From assembly GCF_006715045.1 (NCBI RefSeq), contig NZ_VFML01000001.1, forward strand, positions 2,386,501 through 2,450,500: 64,000 nt of DNA, read 5' to 3'. The position numbers were made by a program, and so were the translations under genes. The notes beneath the pieces were generated by a model that had not been told where the DNA came from, ran no database searches, and saw nothing but the letters and a program-made list of their open reading frames with translations. Of the stretch, positions 19,524 through 28,567 are shown in pieces (within the stretch, counting starts at the first letter, position 1; each line of letters opens with the position of its first letter). The stretch is from Amycolatopsis cihanbeyliensis (GTDB lineage Bacteria; Actinomycetota; Actinomycetes; Mycobacteriales; Pseudonocardiaceae).

Positions 19524-20243
19524 GTGGGACAGCATAACTCTTCCGACCAGCACAGCGGTATCGGCGTCCTGGACAAGGCGGTGGCCGTGTTGCAGGCGGC
19601 CGCCGAGGATCCGTGCGGGCTCGCGGAACTGTGCAGCCGGACGGGGTTGCCGAGGGCGACCGCGCACCGGCTCGCCGTGGGCCTGGAGGTGCACCGGCTG
19701 CTACGCCGTGGCCCGGACGGGCGCTGGCGGCCGGGTACCGCGCTGGCCGAACTGGCGGGTGGCAGCACCGACCCGTTGCTGGACGCGGCAGCCTCGGTGC
19801 TGCCCAAGCTCCGGGACATCACCGGGGAGAGTGTGCAGTTGTACCGCAGGGACGGCGGCCAGCGGGTGTGTGTCGCCACCGCGGAACCGCCGAGCGGGTT
19901 GCGGGACACCGTGCCGATCGGGGCACGCCTGCCGATGTCCGCCGGTTCCGGGGCGAAGGTGCTGGCCGCGTGGGCGGATCCGCATACGCAGCACACGATC
20001 CTGGCCGACGCCGTGTTCGGCGAGCGGACCCTGCTCGAGATCCGGCGTCGGGGCTGGGCGCAGAGCGTCGCCGAACGCGAGCCGGGGGTGGCGAGCGTGT
20101 CCGCGCCGGTGCGGGACTCCACCGGCACGGTGATCGCCGCGGTGTCGGTTTCCGGCCCGGTGGACCGGATCGGGCGCAAGCCGGGCGCCCGCTGGGCCGC
20201 CGATCTGCTGGCGGCCGCCGACTCGCTGCAGGAACGCCTGTGA
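19524..20243 (+). CDS. IclR-family transcriptional regulator (NdgR-like, leuCD control)
   Basis: The 239-residue protein has a winged helix at residues 15-70 ([20 protein letters not shown] ... [21 protein letters not shown]) and an IclR ligand-binding GAF-like domain ([62 protein letters not shown] strands). The same gene next to leuCD in Streptomyces is ndgR, which represses or activates branched-chain and sulfur amino-acid genes. The start is GTG. Ligand and direction of regulation cannot be read here. It is followed by a decayed region on the opposite strand. Confidence 0.9.
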   Translation: MGQHNSSDQHSGIGVLDKAVAVLQAAAEDPCGLAELCSRTGLPRATAHRLAVGLEVHRLLRRGPDGRWRPGTALAELAGGSTDPLLDAAASVLPKLRDITGESVQLYRRDGGQRVCVATAEPPSGLRDTVPIGARLPMSAGSGAKVLAAWADPHTQHTILADAVFGERTLLEIRRRGWAQSVAEREPGVASVSAPVRDSTGTVIAAVSVSGPVDRIGRKPGARWAADLLAAADSLQERL

Positions 20244-20822
20244 CCGATCCCACGCCCGCCGGTTCCGCACCAGATCATCCATAGTGGATCAGGCTCCGGC
20301 GTGCAGGTGCGCGGCCCAGGAACTGGGACCGCGCCGGCGCGGCCACGCGCAGCCGACGAGTCGCCGCGAGCGGGGCCGTCACGCCATCGAGCCGCCCTGG
20401 TTGTGCCGCGATCGCACGGTGGAACTCCGCCGCGACCGTGGCCGGCCACCCCGTCCTCGACCTCCCGCGGCGTCGCCGTTACCTGCGGGTACCCGGCGAC
20501 CTTGGCAGGCCGAGGCCAGGTGCACCGCCTCGTTCGCGTGGCGCGGGCCGTGGCACAGGCGGACAGGTAGGCGGGCTCCGCCGGGTCGAGGTCGAGCCCG
20601 CCGGACTCCGCGAACCCGGCCTCGGTCACCGGTTCGGTCGAGTCACGGAGCTCGGCCAGTGCGGAACGCACCGGATCGGGCAGGCTGTCCGGCCGGTCGA
20701 GACAGAACGGCGCGAGGAACAGCACTCCCGCACCCCTCCGCGGCCGCGATCCGGTCGTCCTCCCCGGTACCGAGCCGGTGCTGGGCCCGTTCCCGCAACG
20801 CCGCGAGTAACCGCTCACGCAT
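20244..20822 (-). pseudogene. Probable decayed gene, no intact frame
   Basis: An ATG at 20822 opens MRERLLAALRERAQ..., continuing through GTGEDDRIAAAEG. The plausible continuation, AGVLFLAPFCLDRPDSLPDP, is in another minus-strand frame, followed by VRSALAELRDSTEPVTEAGF and DLDPAEPAYLSACATA. Later coding-like stretches again switch frame. No single frame gives a complete protein, and the + strand frames across the same bases look like shadows. I read it as a gene broken by at least two frameshifts; a sequencing error is the alternative. I do not recognise the family. Confidence 0.35.
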
Positions 20823-20933
20823 TCGATGTGCTCCCCGGACCAGACGGTGGAATCGACGTTACCGGCTGAGCGGGCACCGGCCATCCGCTAGCATGCCGGG
20901 CACCCGGATGCCGGCCCATCCCGCTGGGAGAGC

Positions 20934-21317
20934 ATGGACACCGAGCCCCTACCCGATCCGCTGGCCGATTTCTGCGCGAACCTTCCCCGGTTGCGTTCGC
21001 TGCTGAGTGGGCCCGCGTCCGCGGCGCGCCGGGCCGCGGTCGAGCGGGCGGCCGAGGCGATCCGGCGCGGCGAACCGGTCGGCTTGCCGCTGGCCGAGCT
21101 CGGGTTCCCGCGCGGTACCAGAGGAGCCCCCGCGGGAGGCGCACCGCGACAGACCTCCTCGCTGCCGCCACCGGTCCACGCCGAGCAACGGACGATCACC
21201 GGCGTCTACCTGTGCCCAAGGGGACAGTGCGACCGGATGGAGCTGCGCGCCGCGGGGTCCGAACTGCCCAGCTGCCACGTGCACGAGCAGGCGCTGCGGT
21301 TCGTCCCGGACGAGTGA
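20934..21317 (+). CDS. Hypothetical protein with C-terminal Cys/His cluster
   Basis: A 127-residue protein of unknown family. The N-terminal half is helical (DPLADFCANLPRLRSLLSGP, AVERAAEAIRRGEPVG). The C-terminus has YLCPRGQCDRMELRAAGSELPSCHVHEQ written here as its pieces: a CPRGQC pair and a SCHVH cluster that could bind zinc. No signal peptide or membrane segment is seen. ATG 20934 follows GGAGAG. It is the first gene of a probable three-gene unit with the membrane protein (10 bases downstream) and the methyltransferase. I can offer no function. Confidence 0.65.
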   Translation: MDTEPLPDPLADFCANLPRLRSLLSGPASAARRAAVERAAEAIRRGEPVGLPLAELGFPRGTRGAPAGGAPRQTSSLPPPVHAEQRTITGVYLCPRGQCDRMELRAAGSELPSCHVHEQALRFVPDE

Positions 21318-21327
21318 GGGGCACGCG

Positions 21328-22278
21328 ATGACCGGCTTCCTCACCGAACTCGGCCGCAAGCTGGCCGAGCGCTGGGTGGCCACGCTGGTGTTGCCGGGGC
21401 TGGTGTGCACCGCGGTCACGGCCATCGCGGTGACCCTCGGGCACGGGAACTGGGCGGACACAGGCATGCTGTGGCGTCGGCTGACCGAGTTCACCGCCAC
21501 CGGTAGCGGTACGCGGCAGCAGACCGAGTTACTGCGCACGGTGGTGCTGCTGCTCGTGCTGCTGCTCGCCTCGGTGGCCACCGGGCTGCTGGCGCGGGCG
21601 CTGGCCGCGCCGGCGGAGTCGCTGCTGTCCGGACGTTGGCCGTCCTTCCTCCGCCCGCTGGCATCCGCGCTGACCCGGCGCAGGAGACTGCGCTGGCAAC
21701 GGGCCGACGAGCGCGGCGAGGACGCGGAACGCAACCGCATCGCGCTCGCCGAACCGCGTTGCGCCACCTGGATCGGCGACCGGCCGCGGGCACCGGACAT
21801 CCGGGTGTACAGGGAGTACGGCCTCGACCTTGCCGCGGCGTGGAGCCGGTTGTGGCTGCTGGTTCCGGACACCACCCGCGTACCGCTGGCCGAGGCGAGG
21901 CACCGCCTCGACGAGGCGACCACGCTCGGCGGCTGGGCCGCGCTGTACCTGATGCTGGGGACCGTTTGGTGGCCCGCGGGGGTGCTCGGGCTGGTGGTCG
22001 CGATCATCGCGTGGCGCAGGGCAAGACTCGCCGCGGAGGGTTATGCCGACCTGGTGGAGGCCTGCGTCGACGTCCACCTCTACGACCTGCTCGACCGCTT
22101 CCGCGACGAGGACGGCACCCCGGCCGATCAGCCCGCAGCAGGGCAAGGTCATCACCGCGCGGTTCCACAAGGCAACCTGAGTGTCCGGCGACGGCGTTCG
22201 CGCACCGGCAGGCCCCGTGTTTGCCCGACTACGCTAGGTTGGATTCGCCAACCACACGTCCACCGGACAGCGAGGTAG
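21328..22278 (+). CDS. Hypothetical membrane protein, three predicted transmembrane segments
   Basis: A 316-residue protein with hydrophobic segments at about 16-38 (WVATLVLPGLVCTAVTAIAV), 70-92 (RTVVLLLVLLLASVATGLLA) and 203-228 (WAALYLMLGTVWWPAGVLGL). A basic cytosolic loop (RRRRLRWQRADERGED) lies between the last two. The tail after residue 265 is basic and low-complexity. I do not recognise the family. It lies 10 bases after the Cys/His protein and 3 bases before the methyltransferase start, so the three are very likely cotranscribed. Confidence 0.7.
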   Translation: MTGFLTELGRKLAERWVATLVLPGLVCTAVTAIAVTLGHGNWADTGMLWRRLTEFTATGSGTRQQTELLRTVVLLLVLLLASVATGLLARALAAPAESLLSGRWPSFLRPLASALTRRRRLRWQRADERGEDAERNRIALAEPRCATWIGDRPRAPDIRVYREYGLDLAAAWSRLWLLVPDTTRVPLAEARHRLDEATTLGGWAALYLMLGTVWWPAGVLGLVVAIIAWRRARLAAEGYADLVEACVDVHLYDLLDRFRDEDGTPADQPAAGQGHHRAVPQGNLSVRRRRSRTGRPRVCPTTLGWIRQPHVHRTAR

Positions 22279-22281
22279 GAG

Positions 22282-23133
22282 ATGCAGCCCACCGAATCCG
22301 CACCAGCGCCCAGTTCCGTGCCCGTCGGCGTCGACCCCAACCGTGCCAGCATCGCCCGCGTGTACGACGCGGCCCTCGGCGGTAAGGACAACTACGCGAT
22401 CGACCGCGAGGTCATCGAGCAGGTGAAGACGGTCGCGCCGGAAATCCGCGAGATGGCGTGGGCAAACCGGAACTGGATGACTCGCGCGGTGCGTTTCATG
22501 GTCCAGCACGCACGGATCGACCAGTTCATCGATTGTGGCTCCGGGCTGCCCACCGCGGAAAACGTCCACCAGGTCGTGCAGCGAACCGACCCGGACTCCG
22601 TCGTGGTCTACACCGACAACGACCCCGTCGTGCTCGCACACGCCAAGGCGCTGCTCGCCGACACCGACAACACGTACTTCGCCGACGCCGACATCTACCA
22701 GCCGAGCCAGTTCTACGACCACGACATCGTCCGGACCCGCATCGACTTCGACCGGCCGATCGGACTCGTGCACAGCAGCACCATCCACCATTACCCTGGC
22801 GACTTCGCGGACCTGATGCGGCAGTACATCGACCCGCTGCCGTCCGGCTCCTGGGTGGCCCTGAGCCACTTCTACGACCCCGAGACGCCGGAACTGAGCG
22901 AGGTCGCGCGCCGGATCGAGGAGGTCTTCGAGCACAGCGCGATGGGCAGTGGTTGGTTTCGCACCCGGGAGGAAATCCTGTCCATGATGCCGGGCCTGGA
23001 GATCACCCCACCGCAGCCGGGGATGGACGCCACCGTGGTTCCGTGCGACCTGTGGTGGCCGGATGGCCCGCTGCAGCGGGCGCTCACCGCGGAGCAGGAA
23101 TGCATCGGCTGTGTCGTGGGTCGTAAACCCTGA
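22282..23133 (+). CDS. S-adenosyl methyltransferase (DUF574 / PF04672 family)
   Basis: The 283-residue protein has the features of the actinobacterial S-adenosyl methyltransferase family: the N-terminal DPNRASIARVYDAALGGKDN, the SAM-binding strand-loop QFIDCGSGLPTAENVHQV, DPDSVVVYTDNDPVVLAHAK (acidic residue after strand 2), then LVHSSTIHHYPGD and SGSWVALSHFYD. Members are abundant in actinomycetes and mostly uncharacterised; the methyl acceptor is unknown. ATG 22282 has a GGTAGGAG ribosome-binding site. It is the last gene of the three-gene unit and is followed by a 14-bp hairpin. Confidence 0.88.
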   Translation: MQPTESAPAPSSVPVGVDPNRASIARVYDAALGGKDNYAIDREVIEQVKTVAPEIREMAWANRNWMTRAVRFMVQHARIDQFIDCGSGLPTAENVHQVVQRTDPDSVVVYTDNDPVVLAHAKALLADTDNTYFADADIYQPSQFYDHDIVRTRIDFDRPIGLVHSSTIHHYPGDFADLMRQYIDPLPSGSWVALSHFYDPETPELSEVARRIEEVFEHSAMGSGWFRTREEILSMMPGLEITPPQPGMDATVVPCDLWWPDGPLQRALTAEQECIGCVVGRKP

Positions 23134-23190
23134 CCCCTGCCGGGGCACCGAACCCACCGGCACGCGGGACAGCGGGAACACACGTCGCCG

Positions 23191-23223
23191 CCGCCCACAC
23201 GATCGTCCTGATCGTGTGGGCGG
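23191..23223. terminator. Perfect 14-bp hairpin after the methyltransferase gene
   Basis: CCGCCCACACGATC (23191-23204) and GATCGTGTGGGCGG (23210-23223) pair exactly with loop GTCCT. It lies 58 bases after the methyltransferase stop. Confidence 0.8.
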
Positions 23224-23556
23224 CTTCAGCGGAGCACATGTCCCCGACCTTCACCAACGGCGGCCGGCACAGCGGATACGCCGGGTTGGCATCTCATGCA
23301 CACCCAGGACCCCGATACCGGAACTACGGGAGACCGCGTTACAGCGTTTCGGGTAGGCCGAACATTGTCGGCCGTCCACCACTTTCGGAAAACGTGATTC
23401 CGCCAGGAATCGTGCGACGCCCGGCGTGCCACTGACCCACCGGCTCGTGCGCGGGTCGTTGCCGTCCACGTTGTTCCCGGCGCTCGGCGACGGCTCGTTA
23501 CGCCTCCGGCACGCCGCCGACGACGACTCGGATCATCAAGACCACGACATGCAACA
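23224..23556. other. Gene-poor stretch between two terminators
   Basis: These 333 bases lie between the methyltransferase terminator and the tRNA-Glu terminator. Open frames exist on both strands (longest about 72 codons), but none has a ribosome-binding site or recognisable residues. I see no gene, repeat or promoter I can support. Confidence 0.5.
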
Positions 23557-23597
23557 CAGTGGCCGCTGACCAGATACTCACCGGTCAGCGGCCACTG
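23557..23597. terminator. Perfect 15-bp hairpin downstream of tRNA-Glu
   Basis: CAGTGGCCGCTGACC (23557-23571) pairs exactly with GGTCAGCGGCCACTG (23583-23597). It lies 15 bases beyond the 3' end of tRNA-Glu in the direction of transcription. Confidence 0.85.
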
Positions 23598-23611
23598 GGT
23601 GTAGCTGTATG

Positions 23612-23684
23612 TACCCCCGATGGGATTCGAACCCACGCTACCGGCGTGAGAGGCCGGCGTCCTAGGCCGCTAGACGACGGGGGC
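23612..23684 (-). tRNA. tRNA-Glu, anticodon CTC
   Basis: A 73-base cloverleaf with acceptor stem GCCCCCG/CGGGGGT, anticodon stem CCGGC/GCCGG around loop CTCTCAC (anticodon CTC), and T loop GGTTCGAATCC. CCA is not encoded. It lies 50 bases downstream of tRNA-Gln on the same strand, with gltX, the synthetase for this tRNA, about 1.2 kb upstream. Confidence 0.96.
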
Positions 23685-23734
23685 TTGCTGTGTTGCTGAA
23701 GAGAACTTACCAGAGGCTGATTCACTCTCCGCAG

Positions 23735-23806
23735 CTGGGGTACCAGGACTCGAACCTAGACTAACTGAACCAGAATCAGTCGTGCTGCCGATTACACCAT
23801 ACCCCA
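23735..23806 (-). tRNA. tRNA-Gln, anticodon CTG
   Basis: A 72-base cloverleaf with acceptor TGGGGTA/TACCCCA, anticodon stem ACTGA/TCAGT around loop TTCTGGT (anticodon CTG), and T loop GGTTCGAGTCC. CCA is not encoded. It is transcribed ahead of tRNA-Glu. A TAGTAT hexamer at 23859-23854 could be its -10 element, without a clear -35. Confidence 0.95.
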
Positions 23807-23984
23807 ATGGGATGCCGTTCCTGCCGTGGCCGGCGCGGCACCGCCGGAAGAAAATACTAGACCATGCCGGTTCGGGGGGATCAGCCGGGGCCACCGCTCG
23901 GTGCTCGCCTGGAAACGCGCGCACATGTTCGCCGAGCACGTTCCTCCACCCACCACCGCAGGTCACAGTGGCTCGGCCGCTCTG

Positions 23985-24788
23985 TCAGCGTGGCAGCGGC
24001 ACCCCAGGAACCCCGACCCGGGCAAACTCGCAGACCAGTAGCTCAGGGAGCTCCGCGAGGGTGTTGATGACGTACACGCCGTCGGGGACGGTGGCCGGGC
24101 CGCGCCCGCGGTCCAGCCAGACCCCGCCGAGCCCGGCCTGGTGCGCGCCGACGGCGTCGGTGTCCAGCTTGTCACCGACGTGCGCGGCCTCGGCAGGGTC
24201 GCAGCCGATGGTGAGGCATACCGAGTGGAACATCACCGGATCGGGCTTGGCCACCCCCAATTCGCCCGCGATGGCCACGTGGTCGAAGAATCGGGCGAGT
24301 CCGAGGTCGGCGAGCTTCGCGCGCTGGTGCGCGCCGGAGGCGTTGGTCACAGCGGCGAGCCGGACGCCGGCCGCGGCCAGCCACTCCAGGCAGGGCACCA
24401 CATCGTCGAACAGCCGCCAGTAACGGCGCAGCAGCTCCTTCCGGCGCTGTTCGAAGACCGCGGGGTCCCGTGGCTCGACGAGCATGCCGATGGTCGCCAA
24501 CTCGGCGAGGAAGTACTGGGTGCGTCGCCGGTGCATGGACGCGTAGTCGATCTCACCGGCCACCACCCTGGCGACGTGTTCCTCGGTGACCCGTTCCCAG
24601 AGCGACCACATGTCCGCCCTGCCGATCAAGGCGGCGAGCGCGTGCCGGCCCGCCGCGGTGAAGTCGATCAGCGTGTCATCGATGTCAAGGCACACCAGCC
24701 GGAGGTTCGGTGGGCCCCACGGTTCGCGGTGGTCCAGTCGGGAGACTACTGCCTGCTGTTCGGTCGGGGAGGCAAGCGCAAAATCCAC
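23985..24788 (-). CDS. HAD-superfamily hydrolase
   Basis: The 267-residue protein has HAD motif I as CLDIDDTLID (nucleophile and acid/base aspartates, about residues 33-42), motif II as AAVTNASGAHQRAKL (Thr), the motif III lysine in GVAKPDPVMFHSV, and motif IV as AAHVGDKLDTDAVGAH. The cap is the helical C1 type between motifs I and II. Substrates of such phosphatases (sugar phosphates, nucleotides) cannot be predicted. The start is GTG at 24788; an internal GTG would remove about 14 residues. It lies downstream of gltX on the same strand with an 86-bp gap. Confidence 0.88.
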   Translation of the reverse strand: MDFALASPTEQQAVVSRLDHREPWGPPNLRLVCLDIDDTLIDFTAAGRHALAALIGRADMWSLWERVTEEHVARVVAGEIDYASMHRRRTQYFLAELATIGMLVEPRDPAVFEQRRKELLRRYWRLFDDVVPCLEWLAAAGVRLAAVTNASGAHQRAKLADLGLARFFDHVAIAGELGVAKPDPVMFHSVCLTIGCDPAEAAHVGDKLDTDAVGAHQAGLGGVWLDRGRGPATVPDGVYVINTLAELPELLVCEFARVGVPGVPLPR

Positions 24789-24874
24789 CCCGAGAGGCTA
24801 GGCCACTTTCGGCCGTACCGATTCGACTGAGAAGGTGATTAGCACTGCTCTGTTACGGTGCCAATTATCTACGC

Positions 24875-26359
24875 TCAGTTGCCAGGCACCGCCCGACGCA
24901 GCCGTCCGAGGGACCTTTCTCGCCCCAGCAACTCCATCGACTCGTACAACGGTGGCGAAACCGTACGCCCGGTGATCGCCACTCGGACGGGGGCGAAGGC
25001 CTTACGAGGCTTGAGCCCCAGTCCGTCCACAAGCGCATCCTTGAGGGCCTGCTCGATACCGGCCGCGGTCCAGGACGGCAGCGTATCCAAGGCTTCGATG
25101 GAGGCACGTAGCACGGGTTCGGCGTCGGCGCCGAGCGCCTTGGCCGCTGCCGCCTCCTCCGGCGCGAACTCCGCCTCCTCGGCGAACAGGAAGCGCACCA
25201 ACTCACTGGCTTCCCCCAGTACGGTGACCCGTTCCTGCACCAGTGGCGCGATCACACGCAGGGTGCCCAGCTGATCCTCGGTCGGCTGCCGGGGCAGCAC
25301 CCCCGCGGCGGCCAGGTAGGGCACCACCCTGGCGGTGAAGTCCTCGGCGTCCAGGGCACGCACATGCGTGGCGTTGATGGCCTCGGCCTTCTTCACGTCG
25401 AACCGCGCCGGGTTCGCGCTGACCTTGCTGATCTGGAAGGCCGCGACCAGCTCGTCCACGTCGAAGATGTCCCTGTCCTCGGCGATGGACCAGCCGAGCA
25501 GGGCGAGGTAGTTCAGCAACCCCTCGGGAATGAACCCGCGCTCGCGGTAGTGGAAAAGATTCGAGGAAGGATCCCGTTTGGACAATTTCTTGTTGCCCTC
25601 ACCCATCACGTAGGGCAGATGCCCGAACTCCGGGGTGAAGTCGGTGACGCCGATCCGGCGCAACGCCTGGTACAGCGCGAGCTGGCGGGGCGTCGACGGC
25701 AACAGGTCCTCACCGCGCAGCACGTGGGTGATCCGCATCAGTGCGTCGTCCACCGGATTGGTCAGCGTGTAGAGCGGATCCCCGTTCGCACGCACCAGAA
25801 CCGGGTCCGGAATGCTGCCGCCGGGAAAACTGATCTCGCCGCGGACCAGGTCGGTCCAGCCCAGGTCCTCCTCGGGCATCCGCAGGCGCAGCACCGGAAG
25901 CCGCCCCTCGGCCCGGAAGGCCGCCTTCTGTTCCGCGGTGAGCCGCCGGTCGTGGTTGTCATAGCCGAGCTTGGGGTCCTGGCCCGCCTCCCGGCGGCGC
26001 CGCTCGACCTCCTCGTTCGTGGAGAAGGCCTCGTACAACTCCCCCGCCTCGAGCAACCGCGCCGCGATGTCGGCGTAGACCTCCCGCCGCTCGCTCTGCC
26101 GGTACGGCCCGTACTCGCCGCCGACTCCCGGCCCCTCGTCCCAGTCGAGGCCGAGCCAGCGCAACGCGTCCAGCAGCGCGTCGTAGGACTCCTGGGTGTC
26201 CCGCGCGGCATCGGTGTCCTCGATCCGGAACACCAGGCTGCCGCCGTGGTGGCGGGCGAAGGCCCAGTTGAACAGGGCGGTACGGATCAGCCCGACGTGC
26301 GGGGTGCCGGTCGGTGAGGGGCAGAAGCGGGCGCGTACCCGGGCGGCGTCGTCACTCAT
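24875..26359 (-). CDS. gltX: Glutamyl-tRNA synthetase
   Basis: Class I synthetase, 494 residues. The HIGH motif is in [20 protein letters not shown], and the KMSKS motif is [37 protein letters not shown] is the family signature after the HIGH motif. Actinobacteria lacking GlnRS use a non-discriminating GluRS with GatCAB to charge tRNA-Gln; both tRNAs encoded here would be its substrates. That specificity is family knowledge, not visible. ATG 26359 gives [19 protein letters not shown]. Confidence 0.97.
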   Translation of the reverse strand: MSDDAARVRARFCPSPTGTPHVGLIRTALFNWAFARHHGGSLVFRIEDTDAARDTQESYDALLDALRWLGLDWDEGPGVGGEYGPYRQSERREVYADIAARLLEAGELYEAFSTNEEVERRRREAGQDPKLGYDNHDRRLTAEQKAAFRAEGRLPVLRLRMPEEDLGWTDLVRGEISFPGGSIPDPVLVRANGDPLYTLTNPVDDALMRITHVLRGEDLLPSTPRQLALYQALRRIGVTDFTPEFGHLPYVMGEGNKKLSKRDPSSNLFHYRERGFIPEGLLNYLALLGWSIAEDRDIFDVDELVAAFQISKVSANPARFDVKKAEAINATHVRALDAEDFTARVVPYLAAAGVLPRQPTEDQLGTLRVIAPLVQERVTVLGEASELVRFLFAEEAEFAPEEAAAAKALGADAEPVLRASIEALDTLPSWTAAGIEQALKDALVDGLGLKPRKAFAPVRVAITGRTVSPPLYESMELLGRERSLGRLRRAVPGN

Positions 26360-26416
26360 AGCCAGCTCAGCGTATCGGCTTGACGCGGTGGACGTGCCGG
26401 GTGCATCGTGTAGTTA

Positions 26417-26432
26417 TTCAACATATGATGAA
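26417..26432. promoter_or_regulatory. Near-palindromic operator candidate ahead of the flavin hydroxylase
   Basis: TTCAACATATGATGAA (26417-26432) is palindromic except for one base pair, and it ends 15 bases before the start codon of the flavoprotein gene. The form resembles MarR or TetR-type sites. No regulator gene is adjacent. Confidence 0.45.
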
Positions 26433-26447
26433 AAAGAGGTGGTGGCG

Positions 26448-27695
26448 ATGACCGAGCGCACGACCTGCGTGGTGATCGGCGGTGGACCGGCCGGCATGGT
26501 CGCCGGGCTGTTGCTGGCCAGGGCCGGGGTGGAGGTCACGGTGCTGGAGAAGCACGGCGACTTCCTGCGTGACTTCCGCGGGGACACCGTGCACCCTTCG
26601 ACCCAGGAGTTGCTCGACGAGCTGGGTCTCGGCGAACGGTTCGCCGAGCTCCCGCAGAGCAGGCTCGAGGAGATCGCCTTCCCGATCGACGACGAGCAGA
26701 GCCTGGTGGTCGGGGACCTGCGCCGGTTGCGCACCGCCCACCCGTACATCGCGATGGTGCCGCAGTGGGACTTCCTCAACCTGCTCGCCGAGGCGGGAAA
26801 CGCCGAGAGCACCTTCACCCTGCGGATGCACACCGAGGTCACCGAGCTGATCCGCGCCGGCGGCCGGGTGACCGGGGTGCGGTACCGGACCGCCGAGGGC
26901 GAGACAGGCGAGCTGTCCGCCGAGCTGACCATCGCCTGCGACGGGCGCTGGTCGCTGGCCCGCAGGGAGGCGAACCTCCGCCCGAAGGAGCTGCCGGTGC
27001 CCATCGACGCGTGGTGGTTCCGGCTGCCGCGCAGGGCGGACGAGACCGACTCGAGCCTGCGACCCCGGATGCGGGACAGCCGGTTCGCAATCGTCATCCC
27101 GCGCGAGGGCTACTTCCAGATCGCCTGGATCGCGCGGAAGGGCCGTGATCCGCAGCTACGCGCCGCCGGGATCGAGCGGTTCCGGGAGGACCTCGTCGAA
27201 CTCTTCCCCCAGTTCGCCGACCGGGCCGGCACGCTGGAGTCGATGGACGAGATCAAGCACCTGGACGTCCGGCTCAACCGGCTGAACCGGTGGCACGTGG
27301 ACGGGCTGCTGTGCATCGGGGACGCGGCGCACGCGATGTCCCCGATCGGCGGGGTCGGGATCAACCTGGCGGTGCAGGACGCGGTGGCGGCGGCCACCCT
27401 GCTCGCCGAACCGCTGCGGCACGGCAGGGTCGGGCCGCGGCAGTTGGCGAGGGTGCGCGGCCGTCGCCTGCTGCCGACGATCCTGGTGCAGACCCTGCAG
27501 CGCACCCTGCACCGCGTCGTGGTGCGGCCGGTGGTCGAGGGCAGGCGGAACGGGCCGCCGAAACCGATGGTGCGGCTGATGTGGGCGGTGCCCAAGGCCA
27601 CGTTCCTGCCGGCCTACCTGGTCGGGATCGGGCTCAGGCCGGAGCACGCACCGGCGTTCGCCCGGCGGCTCAGCCGGCCTGCACGGGGTTCGTGA
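26448..27695 (+). CDS. FAD-dependent monooxygenase (aromatic hydroxylase type)
   Basis: The 415-residue class A flavoprotein hydroxylase has three FAD motifs: GGGPAGMVAGLLLARAGVEVTVLEK (pieces VVIGGGPAGM and VTVLEKHGDF) at the N-terminus, the DG motif ELTIACDGRWSLARREANL, and the GD motif LCIGDAAHAMSPIGGVGINL. SDFRGDTVHPST-type residues after the first motif (FRGDTVHPST) are typical of the group that hydroxylates polycyclic or quinone substrates. ATG 26448 has an AAAGAGG ribosome-binding site. Its 3' end overlaps the convergent FAH-family gene by 26 bases. The substrate is unknown. Confidence 0.85.
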   Translation: MTERTTCVVIGGGPAGMVAGLLLARAGVEVTVLEKHGDFLRDFRGDTVHPSTQELLDELGLGERFAELPQSRLEEIAFPIDDEQSLVVGDLRRLRTAHPYIAMVPQWDFLNLLAEAGNAESTFTLRMHTEVTELIRAGGRVTGVRYRTAEGETGELSAELTIACDGRWSLARREANLRPKELPVPIDAWWFRLPRRADETDSSLRPRMRDSRFAIVIPREGYFQIAWIARKGRDPQLRAAGIERFREDLVELFPQFADRAGTLESMDEIKHLDVRLNRLNRWHVDGLLCIGDAAHAMSPIGGVGINLAVQDAVAAATLLAEPLRHGRVGPRQLARVRGRRLLPTILVQTLQRTLHRVVVRPVVEGRRNGPPKPMVRLMWAVPKATFLPAYLVGIGLRPEHAPAFARRLSRPARGS

Positions 27696-28440
27696 GCGTG
27701 CCGATCCCCTCGATGGTGATGGACACCTGCTGCCCCGCGCTGATCGGGCCGACCCCGTCCGGAGTGCCGGTGAGGATCACGTCCCCTGGCAGCAGGGTCA
27801 TCACGTGCGAGACGAACTCGACCAACTCCGGCACCTTGTGCACCAGCGAGGAGGTACGCGCGTCCTGCTTGACCTCGCCATCGACCTCGCTGCGCAGGGC
27901 CAGGTCGGCCGGGTCCGCCGCGGTCTCGATCCACGGCCCGAGCGGGCAGAACGTGTCGTACCCCTTCGCCCTGCCCCACTGGCCGTCCGCCTTCTGCTGG
28001 TCCCGCGCGCTGACATCGTTGGCGATGGCGTAGCCGAGCACGGCGGCGGAGGCCCGCGCGGCGGGCACGTTCTTCGCCGGCTGGCCGATCACCACGGCCA
28101 GCTCACCCTCGAAGTCCACACGGGACGAACTGGGTGGCAGCTTGATCGCGGCATTCGGCCCCACCACGCTGGTGGACGGCTTGATGAAGATCATCGGCTC
28201 GGCCGGGACCTCGTTGCCGAACTCCGCGGCGTGTGCGGAGTAGTTGCGGCCCACCGCGATCACCTTCGACGGCAGGATCGGGGCGAGCAGCCGCACATCG
28301 GCCAGCGGCCAACGGCGGCCGGTGAAGTTGGGCCGGCCGAACGGATGTTCGGCGATTTCCAGTACCTGGGCTTCCGCACCGTCCCCTTCCATCGAAGCGA
28401 ACGCGACGCCACCGGGATGAGCAATTCGAGCCAGACGCAC
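27670..28440 (-). CDS. Fumarylacetoacetate hydrolase-family protein
   Basis: The 256-residue protein matches the FAH C-terminal catalytic fold: SKVIAVGRNYSAHAAEFGNE, MIFIKPSTSVVGPNAAI, VDFEGELAVVIGQPAKN (metal-binding Glu residues), GYAIANDVSARDQQ, and LLPGDVILTGTPDGVGPI. Homologues act as acylpyruvases, oxaloacetate decarboxylases or homoprotocatechuate pathway isomerases; the exact substrate is open. An orthologue sits beside gltX in M. tuberculosis (Rv2993c). The GTG start at 28440 fits the family N-terminus MRLARIAHPGG; the frame stays open far upstream without homology. Confidence 0.9.
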   Translation of the reverse strand: MRLARIAHPGGVAFASMEGDGAEAQVLEIAEHPFGRPNFTGRRWPLADVRLLAPILPSKVIAVGRNYSAHAAEFGNEVPAEPMIFIKPSTSVVGPNAAIKLPPSSSRVDFEGELAVVIGQPAKNVPAARASAAVLGYAIANDVSARDQQKADGQWGRAKGYDTFCPLGPWIETAADPADLALRSEVDGEVKQDARTSSLVHKVPELVEFVSHVMTLLPGDVILTGTPDGVGPISAGQQVSITIEGIGTLTNPVQAG

Positions 28441-28567
28441 GACACCACGGTAACCAGCCGAGTGTCCTCTACCTTCACCAGGCCACCGGACTGCTCCGTT
28501 CGACCGCTGGGCTGGGGCCGCGCACCTGCCTATATTCAATGGACAACCCCTGCAGATGGAGGCCGTC

